Positions 1 to 12,511 are shown, counted from the first letter of the stretch. The stretch is DNA of 64,000 nucleotides from Sphingomonas phyllosphaerae (GCA_036946405.1 JAQIJC010000001.1:3361501-3425500); one strand, 5' to 3'. Notes: generated by a model from the letters alone, not told the origin. Made by a program: numbers and translations.

Positions 1-1422
<1,422 letters not shown>

Positions 1423-1426
<4 letters not shown>

Positions 1427-2208
1427 CCATCCTCGCCGACATTTGCGCGACCAAGCGCAGCGAGGTCGCCGCGCGCAAGGCCACCACCTCGCTCGCCGAC
1501 CTCACCGCGCGCGCCGCTGCGCAGAGCGCCCCGCGCGGCTTCCGCGCCGCGCTCGACGCGACCGTCGCCGCCGGTCGCCACGCGCTGATCGCTGAGATCA
1601 AGAAGGCCAGCCCGTCCAAGGGGCTGATCCGCGCCGATTTCGACCCGCCCGCGCACGCCCGCGCCTATGCCGCAGGCGGTGCGACCTGCCTGTCGGTGCT
1701 CACCGATGCGCCCTATTTCCAGGGTCACGAGGATTATCTGATCGCCGCGCGCGCCGCCTGCGATCTCCCCGTGCTCCGCAAGGATTTCACCGTCGATCCG
1801 TGGCAGGTGGTCGAGGCGCGCAGCATCGGCGCCGACGCGATCCTGCTGATCGCCGCCGCGATCGACGACGCCTGCATGGCCGAATGCGAGGCCGCCGCGA
1901 TCGAACAGGGGCTCGACGTGCTCGTCGAGGTCCACGACGCCGCGGAGATGGAACGCGCCGCGCGGCTCACGTCCCGCCTGATCGGCGTCAACAACCGCGA
2001 CCTGCGCACCTTCGCGGTCGACTTCCGCCTTACCTACGAGCTGATCGCGCACGCGCCCGCCGGCTGTACGTTCGTCGCCGAAAGCGGCCTCACCAGCCGC
2101 GCCGACCTCGACGAACTGGCGGCGCACGATGTCCATTGCTTCCTGATCGGCGAAGCGCTGATGCGCCACGCGGACGTCGCCGCCGCGACGCGCGCGATGG
2201 TCGGCTAG
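1423..2208 (+). CDS. trpC: Indole-3-glycerol phosphate synthase
   Basis: A TIM-barrel enzyme of 261 residues that closes CdRP to indole-3-glycerol phosphate. The start overlaps the trpD stop as ATGA (1423-1426). Family signatures visible are [15 protein letters not shown] (catalytic Lys region), [23 protein letters not shown] and AESGLTS. It is a stand-alone TrpC with no fused TrpF. It ends the trp part of the operon; a short repeat-bearing gap follows before moaC. Confidence 0.97.
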
Positions 2209-2227
2209 TGCCCCGCCTCCTCTCAAC

Positions 2228-2254
2228 CGTTCGTGCTGAGCTTGTCGAAGCACG
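2228..2254. repeat. Short intergenic palindromic repeat (GTGCTGAGCTTGTCGA type)
   Basis: The 70-base gap between trpC and moaC holds CGTGCT and AGCACG arms (2232-2237 and 2249-2254) around GAGCTTGTCGA. I recognise this as a high-copy intergenic repeat of sphingomonad genomes, so the copy was probably inserted into a formerly tighter trpC-moaC junction. It is the only copy I noticed in this window. Confidence 0.6.
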
Positions 2255-2278
2255 CGCCCACGGCACGCCGCCCGGCAA

Positions 2279-2745
<467 letters not shown>

Positions 2746-2749
<4 letters not shown>

Positions 2750-3921
2750 CGCCGCTCCCGGTCGCCGAGGCGCAGGCGCGCGTGCTGGCGCTCGGCCGCC
2801 CGGTCGACACGATGGAAGTGCCGCTAGATCAGGCCCTCGGCCGGTGGGCCACCGCCCCCGTCATCGCCCGCCGCACCCAGCCCTCGGCAAATCTGTCGGC
2901 GATGGACGGCTATGCCCTCCGCTTCGCCGACCTGCCCGGCCCCTGCCGCGTGATCGGCGAAAGCGCTGCAGGTGCGCCCTTTTCCGGCACGGTCGGCGCG
3001 AGCGAGGCGGTTCGCATCTTCACCGGCGCTGCGATGCCGCCCGGCGCGGACACCGTGCTCGTCCAGGAAGAAGCCGCGCGCGACGGCGACACGCTCCGGC
3101 TCGACGGCGAAGGCCCCCCACACGTCGGCCGCAACGTCCGCCGCCGCGGGCTCGACTTCGCGAAGGGCGACGTGCTCGTCGAGCAAGGTCAGCGGCTTAC
3201 GCCCGCCCGGCTCGCGGTCGCCGCCACCGGCGGGGTGGCACAGATCGCGGTCGCGCGCCCGGTCCGCGTCGCGCTCGCCGCGACCGGCGACGAGCTGGTC
3301 GAGCCCGGCACCCCCGGCGACGCGCTCCCCGAATCCAACCGGCTGCTGCTCCGCGCGCTGCTCGCGGGCACCGGCGTCGAGATCGTCGACCTCGGCATCC
3401 TCCCCGACCGGCTCGACCGGCTGACCGAGGCATTCGCTACCGTCGACGCCGACGTCCTCGTCACCACTGGCGGCGCATCGGTCGGCGACCACGATCTGGT
3501 CCGCCCCGCGCTGCTCGCCGCGGGCACAACGCTCGATTTCTGGCGGATCGCGCTGCGCCCCGGCAAGCCGATGCTTGCCGGACGGCGCGGTGACATGGCA
3601 GTCGTCGGCCTGCCCGGCAATCCGGTCTCGGCGTTCGTCACCGCTTTGCTCTTCGTCCGCCCGCTCGTGGCGCATCTCGCCGGCGCCGCCGACCCGTTCC
3701 CCCCCGTTTCCCGCGCCTTGCTCGGCGAAGATCTGCCCGCCAACAACGAGCGCACCGATTACCTCCGCGCCGAACTGCGCGACGGCCGCGCCTTCGCTTC
3801 GACAATTCAGGACAGCTCGATGCTCCGCACGCTGGCGCGCTCGACCTGCCTGATCGTCCGCGATCCGCACGCCCCGGCGGCGCGCGCGGGCGACTCGGCG
3901 GAAATCCTGATGATCGCTTGA
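2746..3921 (+). CDS. moeA: Molybdopterin molybdenumtransferase
   Basis: MoeA (391 residues) inserts molybdate into adenylylated molybdopterin. The ATG at 2746 overlaps the moaC stop. The signature [13 protein letters not shown] near residue 50, the MoCF-domain stretch [12 protein letters not shown], and [11 protein letters not shown] are all visible. The frame is open far upstream through moaC in another phase, which is a high-GC artefact. moaC-moeA here and moaB at 38.4 kb show that this genome makes the cofactor; moaA, moaD and moaE are not in the window. Confidence 0.95.
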
Positions 3922-3934
3922 CGGACAGCGCTAT

Positions 3935-3960
3935 GTTCCATAAAGGTTCGCAATCCGTTC
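3935..3960 (+). promoter_or_regulatory. Tandem LexA (SOS) operator of lexA
   Basis: Three GTTC half-sites lie at 3935, 3946 and 3957, each separated by exactly 7 bases. This gives two overlapping copies of the alphaproteobacterial SOS box GTTC-N7-GTTC within 26 bases. The array ends 20 bases before the lexA start, where it would cover the promoter or transcription start. It is direct evidence for autoregulation, assuming the known alphaproteobacterial LexA specificity. Half-sites were read by eye. Confidence 0.88.
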
Positions 3961-3979
3961 ACTAGGAAGGCGCCCGGAC

Positions 3980-4642
3980 ATGCTGACGCGCAAGCAGCAC
4001 GAGCTGATCTGCTTCATCGAGGACCGCCTCGCCGACACGGGCGTCTCGCCCTCGTTCGAGGAGATGAAGGACGCGCTGGAGCTGAAGAGCAAGTCCGGGG
4101 TCCACCGTCTCATCAGCGCGCTCGAGGAACGCGGCTATCTCCGCCGCCTCCCCAATCGCGCGCGTGCGCTCGAGGTCATCAAGGCGCCCGAGCGTGGTCC
4201 CGAGGCGAAGCGCCCCGCGCCGCCCTCGATCAAGCGCAATATGCCCGAGCCCGCCAACGACGTGGTCGAGATCCCGCTGCACGGCCGGATCGCGGCCGGT
4301 GTGCCGATCGAGGCGTTCGAGGGCTCGACGATGCTCCCGGTGCCCGCCGCGCTGCTCGGCGCGGGCGAGCATTTCGCGCTGGAGGTGGCGGGCGACTCGA
4401 TGGTCGAGGCCGGCATCTTCGACGGCGACTACGCGCTGATCCGTCGCCAGGAAGTGGCGCGTGACGGCGAAATCGTCGTGGCGCTGATCGAGGACAGCGA
4501 GGCGACGCTCAAATATTTCCGCCACGAGGGCGCGATGATCCGCCTCGATCCCGCCAACCGCGCCTACGACCCGCAACGCTACGCCCCGGCGCAGGTCCGC
4601 GTACAGGGCAAGCTCGCGGGGCTATTGCGGCGTTACTCATAG
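3980..4642 (+). CDS. lexA: LexA SOS repressor
   Basis: A 220-residue self-cleaving repressor of the DNA-damage response. The N-terminal winged helix holds [20 protein letters not shown] (about 23-42). The cleavage dyad is Ala106-Gly107 in GRIAAGVPI. The catalytic Ser140 is in GDSM and the general base Lys178 in EATLKYF. ATG at 3980 follows GGAAGG-type ribosome-binding bases. A tandem operator lies directly upstream, and recA at 28-29 kb carries the same box type, so both ends of the regulatory switch are in this window. Confidence 0.97.
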   Translation: MLTRKQHELICFIEDRLADTGVSPSFEEMKDALELKSKSGVHRLISALEERGYLRRLPNRARALEVIKAPERGPEAKRPAPPSIKRNMPEPANDVVEIPLHGRIAAGVPIEAFEGSTMLPVPAALLGAGEHFALEVAGDSMVEAGIFDGDYALIRRQEVARDGEIVVALIEDSEATLKYFRHEGAMIRLDPANRAYDPQRYAPAQVRVQGKLAGLLRRYS

Positions 4643-4648
4643 GAGTTG

Positions 4649-4803
4649 AGGCCGTCGCCCCGGACTTGATCCGGTCCCGCTTCTTCTGGACGATCAAACC
4701 AAAACGAACCGCGTAGGCACAACCTTCGCAAACATCGGGGCCTTCGCAAGCCCCGCGCTGCCTCCCTCACCCACCACCCCGGCGAACGCCGGGGCCCAGT
4801 TGG
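4649..4803. repeat. Two palindromic intergenic repeats between lexA and comEC
   Basis: The convergent gap after lexA holds two repeat families seen elsewhere in the window. One is a CCCCGGACTTGATCCGG unit (about 4657-4675). The other is a perfect CCCCGGC/GCCGGGG hairpin at 4777-4794. Either may help terminate lexA (+) and comEC (-). Nothing else is evident in the gap. Confidence 0.6.
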
Positions 4804-4875
4804 GCGAATCTTCGCAATGATTTAGCGCCCATCGCCAAGCGAAGCCAACGACCGCCCGGCGCCGCACCCAACCCT

Positions 4876-7107
4876 TTACGGCCGCGTCGCCTTCGAGCCC
4901 GCAACCGGCAACATCGACAACCACCTCGCCAATATCGACGAGTGTTTCGCTCCCTCTCCCACCCTTTGGTGCCCGGCGAGCACCCACGGATGCGCATCCC
5001 CCACCTCGTGCACCGTCGCCACCCGCCCGGTCGCAAACGTCACCCGCACCCCGCCGGTATGCGCCAGCGTCGTCCGGTCGAGCGTCAGCCACCGCGCCCG
5101 ACACCCACGCGGCAGCCGGCGCTCGCTGACCACCACATCCGCCCGGCGGCATAACGATATCAACTCGTTAGCCGGCACCAGATACAGACTCCGCGTCGCC
5201 AGTACCCGCCAGACGCGCCCGTTCGCATGCCGCTCTATCCAGCACAGCTCGCGGTTGCATCGTGCGCCCTCCACCTCGCTCAGCAGCCCCGGCTCCCCGT
5301 CCAGCCCGCCCGCCTCGGCGAGCAGATCGCGGACGTAATCCCCTGTGCGATCACGCAAAATCGCCACGCCGCCGCTATCGCCGCGCAGCGCCAGATGCCT
5401 TCCGTCGCCGGTGACGATCAGGTCCGGCACTGGCGTCATGATCGTCCACGCCGCTCCAATCGCCACCGGCAGCAATCCGGCATAGCGCCATCCCGTCCGC
5501 CAGATCGCCAGCCACAGCCCGCCCACCACCATCGCGCCGAACGCCGCCTGTGGCATCACCGGCAACGCCGTCACCGCACCGGGCGCCGCCGCTACCGTCT
5601 TGGCAATCCACAGTAAAAGTGCCAGCGCCTGATCCGCGATCCACCACCCCGGCGCCCCCGCGCCGACCAGATCAAGCAGCAGCGCCACCGCCTCGGCCGG
5701 CATCACCACGAAGGTCGTCAGCGGGATCGCGACGATGTTGGCGATCGCGCCATAAAGTCCCGCCTGATGAAAGTGATAGACTGCGATCGGCATCAGCGTC
5801 AGCTCGACCAGCAACCCGGTCAGCAGCAGCGACGCCGCCGCCCGCAGCACCCCCCGCCACCGCGCCTCTTCATGCTCCCCGAACCACGAACGAACCCGCG
5901 GATGTTCATGAAACGCAATGATCGCCGTCACCGCCGCGAACGACAGCTGGAAGCTCGGCCCCACAACCGACTGGGGCCAGCACACCAGCACCACCACCGC
6001 CCCCGCCGCGACCAGCCGTAGCGTCAGCGCCTCACGCCCGAGCGCCAGCGCCACCAGCACCATCAGCGCGGCGACACAGCTCCGGATCGTCGGCACCTGC
6101 GATCCCGTCAGCCAGGTATAGCCGATCGCCGCGACCGCCCCCGCCGCCGCGGCGACCAGCGGCAGCCGCCCGGTCAACGCCAGCCGCGGCGACAGCGCGA
6201 GCAGCCGCAACGTCAGCCACATCACCAACCCCACCGCCGCGGTGATGTGCAACCCGCTGACCGACAACAGATGCGCCAGCCCGGCACGCCGCATCGCCTC
6301 GGCATCGGCCTCATCGATCGCGCCGGTGTCGCCGGTCGCGAGCGCCGCCGCGATCCCGCCCGCGCTGCCCGCCAGCCGCGCTTCGATATGCCGGGTGAGG
6401 GTGGCGCGGACGTCGGCCGCGCCAGCTGCAGCGGGGGTCACGACCTGAACCGGCGCAAAGCCGCGCCCGGTCGCGCCCAGCCTCGCAAACCACGCCACCC
6501 GCGCGAAGTCATATCCGCCGGGCACCGCCGGCGGCGCAGGCGGCATCAACCGTGCGCGCACCCTGATTGCCGCCCCGCGCGCCAGCCCCGTCGGCACCGC
6601 GGTCGTCTCCAGATTGACCCGTACCCACGCCGGCGCGGCCCCTTCCCCGTCCCACCCCAGCACCGCTAGCGTCACCCGCGTCAGCCGGCGCGCCGGGAGC
6701 GGCTCGACCTGCTCGACGCGCCCGCTCACCCACGCGATCGTCGGCCGCGTCAGCACCGGCGCGGCAACCCGTTCGGCCCGCGCCCACGTCAGCGCCAGCC
6801 CGATCGCCACCGCCAGCGACAGCACCGCCACCAGCACCGGTCCTCGCCCGCCCCGCGCCACGGCCAGCGCTCCGGATGCGGTCGCCAGCGCCAGCAGCAG
6901 CACCGCCAGCCAGCCATGCGGGTCGGGCAACGCGAACCAGGCCGCCGCCCCCGCACCCAGCGCAACCGGTACCCACAGCACGAGCTGGTCGCGCTCCGCC
7001 TCCAGCCGGCGCTCGACCGCCCCCTGTATCAAAGCGATGCCATGCGCGGCGCGTGTTTGAAGCGCCGACGATGCTTTGCTAGAGGCGGGCGCGGCTGAAC
7101 TGGCCAT
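4876..7107 (-). CDS. comEC: ComEC/Rec2-family membrane protein
   Basis: A polytopic inner-membrane protein of 743 residues of the DNA-uptake channel family. The start at 7107 has a GGAAA ribosome site about 5 bases upstream. The order is an N-terminal DUF4131-like part with TM segments, a central Competence domain ([17 protein letters not shown], then many TM helices with [15 protein letters not shown]), and a C-terminal soluble part ([17 protein letters not shown]). That last part looks like a metallo-beta-lactamase remnant without a recognisable HxHxDH motif. It is divergent from gltX; the two start codons are only about 30 bases apart. Confidence 0.88.
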   Translation of the reverse strand: MASSAAPASSKASSALQTRAAHGIALIQGAVERRLEAERDQLVLWVPVALGAGAAAWFALPDPHGWLAVLLLALATASGALAVARGGRGPVLVAVLSLAVAIGLALTWARAERVAAPVLTRPTIAWVSGRVEQVEPLPARRLTRVTLAVLGWDGEGAAPAWVRVNLETTAVPTGLARGAAIRVRARLMPPAPPAVPGGYDFARVAWFARLGATGRGFAPVQVVTPAAAGAADVRATLTRHIEARLAGSAGGIAAALATGDTGAIDEADAEAMRRAGLAHLLSVSGLHITAAVGLVMWLTLRLLALSPRLALTGRLPLVAAAAGAVAAIGYTWLTGSQVPTIRSCVAALMVLVALALGREALTLRLVAAGAVVVLVCWPQSVVGPSFQLSFAAVTAIIAFHEHPRVRSWFGEHEEARWRGVLRAAASLLLTGLLVELTLMPIAVYHFHQAGLYGAIANIVAIPLTTFVVMPAEAVALLLDLVGAGAPGWWIADQALALLLWIAKTVAAAPGAVTALPVMPQAAFGAMVVGGLWLAIWRTGWRYAGLLPVAIGAAWTIMTPVPDLIVTGDGRHLALRGDSGGVAILRDRTGDYVRDLLAEAGGLDGEPGLLSEVEGARCNRELCWIERHANGRVWRVLATRSLYLVPANELISLCRRADVVVSERRLPRGCRARWLTLDRTTLAHTGGVRVTFATGRVATVHEVGDAHPWVLAGHQRVGEGAKHSSILARWLSMLPVAGSKATRP

Positions 7108-7136
7108 TCGAATTTCCAGCCTGGGAGCAAGCGCGC

Positions 7137-8585
7137 TTGAGCGCAACCGACAAAACCGCCAGCGCGGACGGCCGCGCCGTCGTCACCCGCTTCGCCCCGT
7201 CGCCGACGGGGTTCCTTCACATCGGCGGCGCGCGCACCGCGCTGTTCAACCTGCTGTATGCGCGCCATCACGGCGGCACCTTCCGGCTGCGGATCGAGGA
7301 CACCGACCGCGCCCGCTCGACGCAGCCCGCTATCGACGCGATCCTCTCGGGGATGCGCTGGCTCGGGCTCGATTGGGACGGCGAGGAGGTCTATCAGTTC
7401 GAACGCGCCGATCGCCACGCCGCGGTCGCGCAGACGATGATCGAGCACGGCCATGCCTATCGCTGCTATCTGACCCAGGAAGAGCTGGACGCGATGCGCG
7501 CCGCGGCGCAGGCCGCCAAGCAGCCGCTGCGCATCCGCTCGCCGTGGCGCGACCGCACCGACTATCCCGCCGACAAGCCGTATGTCGTCAGGCTGCGCGC
7601 GCCGACCGAGGGTGCGGTGACGATCGAGGACCGCGTGCAGGGCAGCGTCACCGTCCAGAATGCCGAGCTCGACGATCTCGTCCTGCTCCGCTCCGACGGT
7701 ACCCCGACCTATATGCTCGCGGTGGTGGTCGACGACCACGACATGGGCGTGACGCACGTCATCCGCGGCGACGATCACCTCAACAACGCCTTCCGCCAAC
7801 TGCCGATCTATCGCGCGATGGACGCCATCGAAGGCGGGTGGCCCGATCCGGTCTATGCGCACATCCCGCTGATCCACGGCAGCGACGGCGCGAAGCTGTC
7901 GAAGCGCCACGGCGCGGTCGGGATCGAGGCCTATCGCGACGAACTGGGCATCCTGCCCGAAGCACTCGACAATTACCTGCTCCGGCTCGGCTGGGGGCAT
8001 GGCGATGCCGAGATCATCTCGCGCGACGAGGCGATCGCATGGTTCGATCTCGCCGGGGTCGGCAAGTCGCCGAGCCGCTTCGACCTGAAGAAGCTGGAGA
8101 ACCTCAACGGCCATTACATCCGCGCTGCAGACGATGCGCGGCTCGCCGATCTGGTGGCGGAGCGACTCGAGTTCGACCACGACGATACCCGTCGTTCGAT
8201 CCTGCGCGCGGCGATGCCGTCACTCAAGCCGCGCGCCGCGAACCTCAACGAGTTGACCGAGGCGACTGCCTTCCTCTTCGCCGCGCGTCCGCTCGCGGTG
8301 GAAGACGCCGCGCAGCCATTGCTCGGCGGCGAGGCGCCCGCCCTGCTCTCGCGCCTGCACACGGCGCTTGACGCGGTGCACAACTGGGATACGGAGACGA
8401 CCGAAGCGGTGGTGCGTTCGGTGGCCGAAGACGCGGGCGTCAAGCTCGGTCAGGTCGCGCAACCCCTCCGCGTCGCGCTGACCGGCCGGAAGACCTCGCC
8501 GGGCATCTTCGACGTACTCGTCCTTCTAGGACGCGCGGAAAGCCTGGCCCGCATTGCGGACCACATGACCCCGACCGGGGCCTGA
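7137..8585 (+). CDS. gltX: Glutamyl-tRNA synthetase
   Basis: A class I aminoacyl-tRNA synthetase of 482 residues that charges tRNA-Glu. The TTG start at 7137 is chosen because it follows GGAG by about 10 bases and gives the expected N-terminus before [17 protein letters not shown] (HIGH motif, residues 16-31). The KMSKS loop appears as [12 protein letters not shown] near residue 245. Alphaproteobacteria often have two GltX-type enzymes; this one has the full anticodon-binding half. gltA follows after 12 bases. Confidence 0.96.
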   Translation: MSATDKTASADGRAVVTRFAPSPTGFLHIGGARTALFNLLYARHHGGTFRLRIEDTDRARSTQPAIDAILSGMRWLGLDWDGEEVYQFERADRHAAVAQTMIEHGHAYRCYLTQEELDAMRAAAQAAKQPLRIRSPWRDRTDYPADKPYVVRLRAPTEGAVTIEDRVQGSVTVQNAELDDLVLLRSDGTPTYMLAVVVDDHDMGVTHVIRGDDHLNNAFRQLPIYRAMDAIEGGWPDPVYAHIPLIHGSDGAKLSKRHGAVGIEAYRDELGILPEALDNYLLRLGWGHGDAEIISRDEAIAWFDLAGVGKSPSRFDLKKLENLNGHYIRAADDARLADLVAERLEFDHDDTRRSILRAAMPSLKPRAANLNELTEATAFLFAARPLAVEDAAQPLLGGEAPALLSRLHTALDAVHNWDTETTEAVVRSVAEDAGVKLGQVAQPLRVALTGRKTSPGIFDVLVLLGRAESLARIADHMTPTGA

Positions 8586-8597
8586 CAGGAGAAGATC

Positions 8598-9881
8598 ATG
8601 ACCGAAGCCGCCAAGTTCACGCTGTCGGGCAAAGAGCTCGATTATCCGGTCCTTTCGGGCTCCGTCGGCCCGGACGTCGTCGACATCCGCAAGCTGTACG
8701 GCCAGACCGGCGCCTTCACCTACGATCCGGGGTTCACCTCGACCGCCTCGTGCCAGTCGAAGCTGACCTATATCGACGGTGACGAGGGCGTCCTGCTTCA
8801 CCGCGGCTATCCGATCGGCGAGCTGGCCGAACAGTCGAGCTTCATGGAAGTCTGCTACCTGCTGCTCAACGGCGAGCTACCGGACCAGGGCGAGCTGGAT
8901 TCGTTCTCGCGCACGATCACCCGCCACACGATGGTCCACGAGCAGCTCGCGCAATTCTTCCGCGGCTTCCGTCGCGACGCGCACCCGATGGCGATCATGT
9001 GCGGCGTGGTCGGCGCGCTGTCGGCCTTCTACCACGATTCGACCGACATTCACGATCCGCAGCAACGCATGATCGCGTCGCACCGGCTGATCGCCAAGAT
9101 GCCGACGATCGCGGCGATGGCGTACAAGTACAGCGTCGGGCAACCGTTCCTGTATCCGGACAATTCGCTGTCCTACACGGGCAATTTCCTGCGCATGACC
9201 TTCGGCGTCCCGGCCGAGCCGTATGTGGTGAACCCGGCGGTCGAGAAGGCGATGGACCGGATCTTCATCCTCCACGCCGATCACGAGCAGAACGCCTCGA
9301 CCTCGACCGTCCGTCTGGCCGGTTCGTCGGGTGCCAACCCGTTCGCGTGCATCGCGGCGGGCATCGCCTGCCTGTGGGGCCCGGCGCATGGCGGCGCGAA
9401 CGAGGCGGCGCTCAACATGCTGCACGAGATCGGCACGCCCGAGCGCATCCCCGAGTTCATCGCGCGCGCCAAGGACAAGAACGATCCGTTCCGCCTGATG
9501 GGCTTCGGCCACCGCGTCTACAAGAACTACGATCCGCGCGCGACCGTCATGCAGAAGACGGTGCGCGAAGTGTTCGAGGCGCTTAACGTGCAGGACCCGC
9601 TGTTCGAGACCGCGCTGCGGCTGGAAGAGATCGCGCTCAACGATCCGTATTTCGTCGAGAAGAAGCTGTTTCCGAACGTCGATTTCTATTCGGGCGTGAT
9701 CCTCTCGGCGATCGGCTTCCCGACCAGCATGTTCACCGTGCTGTTCGCGCTCGCCCGCACCGTCGGCTGGGTGGCGCAGTGGAACGAGATGATCACCGAT
9801 CCCGACCAAAAGATCGGCCGTCCGCGCCAGCTCTACACCGGCCCGACGCAGCGCAGCTACGTCCCCGTCAGCCAGCGCTAG
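8598..9881 (+). CDS. gltA: Citrate synthase
   Basis: Condenses acetyl-CoA and oxaloacetate at the entry of the TCA cycle. The length of 427 residues is that of the large, type II, hexameric citrate synthases. Active-site motifs are [25 protein letters not shown] (His) and [15 protein letters not shown] (His/Arg). The start at 8598 is preceded by CAGGAGAAG. It lies 12 bases after gltX and is probably cotranscribed with it. Confidence 0.97.
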   Translation: MTEAAKFTLSGKELDYPVLSGSVGPDVVDIRKLYGQTGAFTYDPGFTSTASCQSKLTYIDGDEGVLLHRGYPIGELAEQSSFMEVCYLLLNGELPDQGELDSFSRTITRHTMVHEQLAQFFRGFRRDAHPMAIMCGVVGALSAFYHDSTDIHDPQQRMIASHRLIAKMPTIAAMAYKYSVGQPFLYPDNSLSYTGNFLRMTFGVPAEPYVVNPAVEKAMDRIFILHADHEQNASTSTVRLAGSSGANPFACIAAGIACLWGPAHGGANEAALNMLHEIGTPERIPEFIARAKDKNDPFRLMGFGHRVYKNYDPRATVMQKTVREVFEALNVQDPLFETALRLEEIALNDPYFVEKKLFPNVDFYSGVILSAIGFPTSMFTVLFALARTVGWVAQWNEMITDPDQKIGRPRQLYTGPTQRSYVPVSQR

Positions 9882-9887
9882 GCCCGC

Positions 9888-10088
9888 ATGTTCCGGCTCC
9901 GCCCGCTCCTCACCGTCCTCGGCGTGCTCTGCGCGCTCATGGGGGCTCTGTGGATCGCGCAGGGGCTAGGCTATGTGAACTGGCCGCGCTCCAGCTTCAT
10001 GCTGGGGCGCGGCATATGGGCCGATTACGGCAGCGGCCTAGCGATCTTCGGCTTGCTGCTGATCCTGCTCGCCCGGCGCCTGCGCTGA
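9888..10088 (+). CDS. Small two-helix membrane protein of unknown function
   Basis: 66 residues with two hydrophobic segments (about 6-26 and 46-62), separated by a polar loop (GYVNWPRSSFMLGRGIW), and an RRLR tail. It begins 6 bases after the gltA stop, so it may be read through from gltA; no clear ribosome-binding site is visible. Its last 51 bases overlap the 3' end of the opposite-strand kinase gene. I do not recognise a family. Coding status is likely but not certain. Confidence 0.55.
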   Translation: MFRLRPLLTVLGVLCALMGALWIAQGLGYVNWPRSSFMLGRGIWADYGSGLAIFGLLLILLARRLR

Positions 10089-11414
10089 CGCGGCAGGCAG
10101 CGCGAGCGTGAAGCACGCGCCTTGGCCGATCTCGCTCTCCACGGTCAGCGATCCGCCCATCGCCTGCGCCAGCCGCCGCGCGATATAGAGGCCCAGGCCG
10201 CTGCCGCCCGGCACGCTGTCGTCGCCGCGCACGAACTTCTCGAAAATCCGTGCCTGCTCGTGCACCGCGATCCCGCGCCCCTGATCGCTGATGTTCAGCC
10301 GTATCTCCGCGTCGCGAAGCCGCGCGCGCACGCGCACCACCCCGCCCGCAGGCGAATAATCGACCGCGTTGCCCAGCAGGTTGACCACGATCTGCAACAC
10401 ACGCCGGTAATCGCCGCAGGCCGCGATCGTATCGCCGGCGAACGGCGCAATGGTCACCCCGCGTGCCGCCGCGCGCGCGGCCACCAGAACCGTTCCCTCG
10501 CGCACGACGGCGACGAGGTCGACCGCATCGCGCGCCACCGCCAGATCGCCGCGTTCGATCGCCTCCATATCGACCAGATCGTCGACCAGCCCCATCAGGT
10601 GGCGCCCGGCGCTGGCGATATCCAGCGCATAGTCGCGATAATGTGGATCGAGGCCGCCATCGGCTGCACCGCTGATACTCTCCGCCTGCGCAATGATCGT
10701 GCCGAGCGGCTCGCGCAGGGTGCGACGCAGGCGCGCATTGAACGCCGTGGTCAGCCCGTCGCGGATGCCGGCCGCGACCCCGGTGTAGACCCCGCCCACG
10801 AACCCGGCGAAGCCGCCCGCGGCGTCGAGTGCCACTCTTGCCGCCAGTGTCACCCGCGCCCCACTCGCGCGCACCATCGCCGACTGCCCCGCGAAGTCGC
10901 GCACGTTCGACATCGCCTCCAGCAACGGCATCGCCCCATCGACTCCAGCCTCAAGCACGAATAGCATCGCGATTGGCTGACCCAGCACCGCCACCGGATC
11001 GATGCCATGGCGGGCTGCCGCCACCACATCGAGCCGCGTGAGCCGCAGCCCGGCATCGACCTCCCACGACCATGATGCATCGGCGGGCGGCTCGTTCGCG
11101 ATCGTCGCTGCCGGAGCCAGCGTCGCGCCCGGACGCTCGCGCAACAGGGTGCCTGCCAGTGCGACGGCCCCGCCTTCGTCAGGCACGACGCGAACGTACC
11201 AGTCGCCGTCCGTTTCGTCATCGCCGATCGTGATCGTACGCGCGACCGGCACGCGCAGCCCGCGTGCGATCCGCACCAGCGCCGACACTGCCGCCAGCGC
11301 CAGTCCACTGTCACGCGGCCCGCTGGCGCGGCCGTTGAGCTCGGCGAACCGTGTATCGGCGCTCAGGACGCGCTCGTCGCTATCGAGCAAGGCATTGAAT
11401 GCCCCGCGCGTCAT
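10038..11414 (-). CDS. Sensor histidine kinase-like protein lacking the phospho-acceptor His
   Basis: A soluble 458-residue protein: a PAS-like N-terminal half, then dimerisation (HisKA-type) and HATPase domains. The ATP-binding domain is intact: VVNLLGNAVDYSP (N box), ISDQGRGI (G1), IFEKFVRG (F) and GGSGLGLYIARRL (G2). In the H box, where His is expected before xLRxPL, the sequence reads RLRRTLREPLGTII, so residue 231 is Arg (CGC). It overlaps the upstream DUF2336 gene as ATGA (11411-11414). It probably acts as a pseudokinase, phosphatase or allosteric partner. No response regulator lies nearby. Confidence 0.8.
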   Translation of the reverse strand: MTRGAFNALLDSDERVLSADTRFAELNGRASGPRDSGLALAAVSALVRIARGLRVPVARTITIGDDETDGDWYVRVVPDEGGAVALAGTLLRERPGATLAPAATIANEPPADASWSWEVDAGLRLTRLDVVAAARHGIDPVAVLGQPIAMLFVLEAGVDGAMPLLEAMSNVRDFAGQSAMVRASGARVTLAARVALDAAGGFAGFVGGVYTGVAAGIRDGLTTAFNARLRRTLREPLGTIIAQAESISGAADGGLDPHYRDYALDIASAGRHLMGLVDDLVDMEAIERGDLAVARDAVDLVAVVREGTVLVAARAAARGVTIAPFAGDTIAACGDYRRVLQIVVNLLGNAVDYSPAGGVVRVRARLRDAEIRLNISDQGRGIAVHEQARIFEKFVRGDDSVPGGSGLGLYIARRLAQAMGGSLTVESEIGQGACFTLALPAASAQAPGEQDQQQAEDR

Positions 11415-12511
11415 GTCCTCGTCCGTTCAACCGACGCGCGCGACGTCAGCGCGTGCACTGCCGCGCGGAAGTCACCGGGCAGCCGCAGGGTCGCGATCGC
11501 CTCTGCAGCCACGCCAGGGTCGAGCGCGCCGAGCGGATCGAGCACCTCGATCAACATCGTCAGATCGCGTTCGCGGTCCGCCTCGGACAACAGGAAGCCC
11601 GCGCGGGCGATCGTATCGCGATCGAGCCCGGCCGCGCGCAGTGCCAGCCACAGCCGGTCACTCGCCGAATCGAGCACCAGCGACAAGGCCGCTTCGGCAT
11701 CGACCCCGATCCCGTCGGCCAGCAACGCGGCGAACAATGCGGTGCGCGCGCTCTCCAGCGCGCGCACCATCAGTGCTCCCCGATCGGTTCGCGATGGGGC
11801 CAGCGCGCGCACCAGCCGCGCTGCGGCTTCGCCGATCTGACCTTCGTTGGCGCGCGCGATCCGGTGCTGCGCCGCTTCGCACAAGGCGGCGTCCGCCGCT
11901 GTTCCACCCGCGGCGCCAAGCCGTTCGCGCAGCGCCGCGGCGACCCACCAGACGATTCGCGCCTGGATCGCCGCCGGCAGCACCGCATGGCGTCCCTCCG
12001 AAACCGCCCGGCGCATCCCGTCCGCCAACAGATACTCGCCCGCCGCCGCGCGCTGCGCCGCATCGCCGTTCTGGATCAGCGCAGTGACGATCGTCATCCC
12101 CGCATCCGGCGCGCGCTGTGCGGCCAGCGACTCGTCGAGAAGGTCGATGCGTGCCTGCGCGATCAGCGCGGCGATCAAGTCGGCGTCGCGCATCAATCCG
12201 GCGTCCAGCAGGCGCGGCCACGCCAACGAACGGTTCGAGCCCAGGATCGCCGCCGCCTCCCGCCGGCCCACTGCCATCAGCGCGCGCGCGGCGTCGCCCG
12301 ACACATGCTGCTCGACCGCGCAGATCGTCGCCTCGGCCAGTCGCAAGGTGGCCGCGCGGGTTCGATCGTCCAGTCTCCCGGGCTGCGACAGGAAAATGTC
12401 CTCGACTGCCACGGCAAGCCGTCGTTCGGCAGCACGCTCGGCGTCGGCGGCATAGGATGCCAACCGCGCCGGGTCGCCCAAAACACTGGCATTGGGGGAG
12501 GAAGCCGACAT
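11411..12511 (-). CDS. DUF2336 domain protein
   Basis: A 366-residue, Ala/Leu/Arg-rich, all-helical protein. It resembles the alphaproteobacterial DUF2336 family in its repeated helical blocks (for example RLAEATICAVEQHVSG and AAALRERLG). No signal peptide or TM segment is visible and the biochemical role is unknown. The stop is embedded in the start of the His-less kinase gene, so the two products are made together and may interact. Assignment rests on sequence character and context, not on a search. Confidence 0.65.
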   Translation of the reverse strand: MSASSPNASVLGDPARLASYAADAERAAERRLAVAVEDIFLSQPGRLDDRTRAATLRLAEATICAVEQHVSGDAARALMAVGRREAAAILGSNRSLAWPRLLDAGLMRDADLIAALIAQARIDLLDESLAAQRAPDAGMTIVTALIQNGDAAQRAAAGEYLLADGMRRAVSEGRHAVLPAAIQARIVWWVAAALRERLGAAGGTAADAALCEAAQHRIARANEGQIGEAAARLVRALAPSRTDRGALMVRALESARTALFAALLADGIGVDAEAALSLVLDSASDRLWLALRAAGLDRDTIARAGFLLSEADRERDLTMLIEVLDPLGALDPGVAAEAIATLRLPGDFRAAVHALTSRASVERTRT

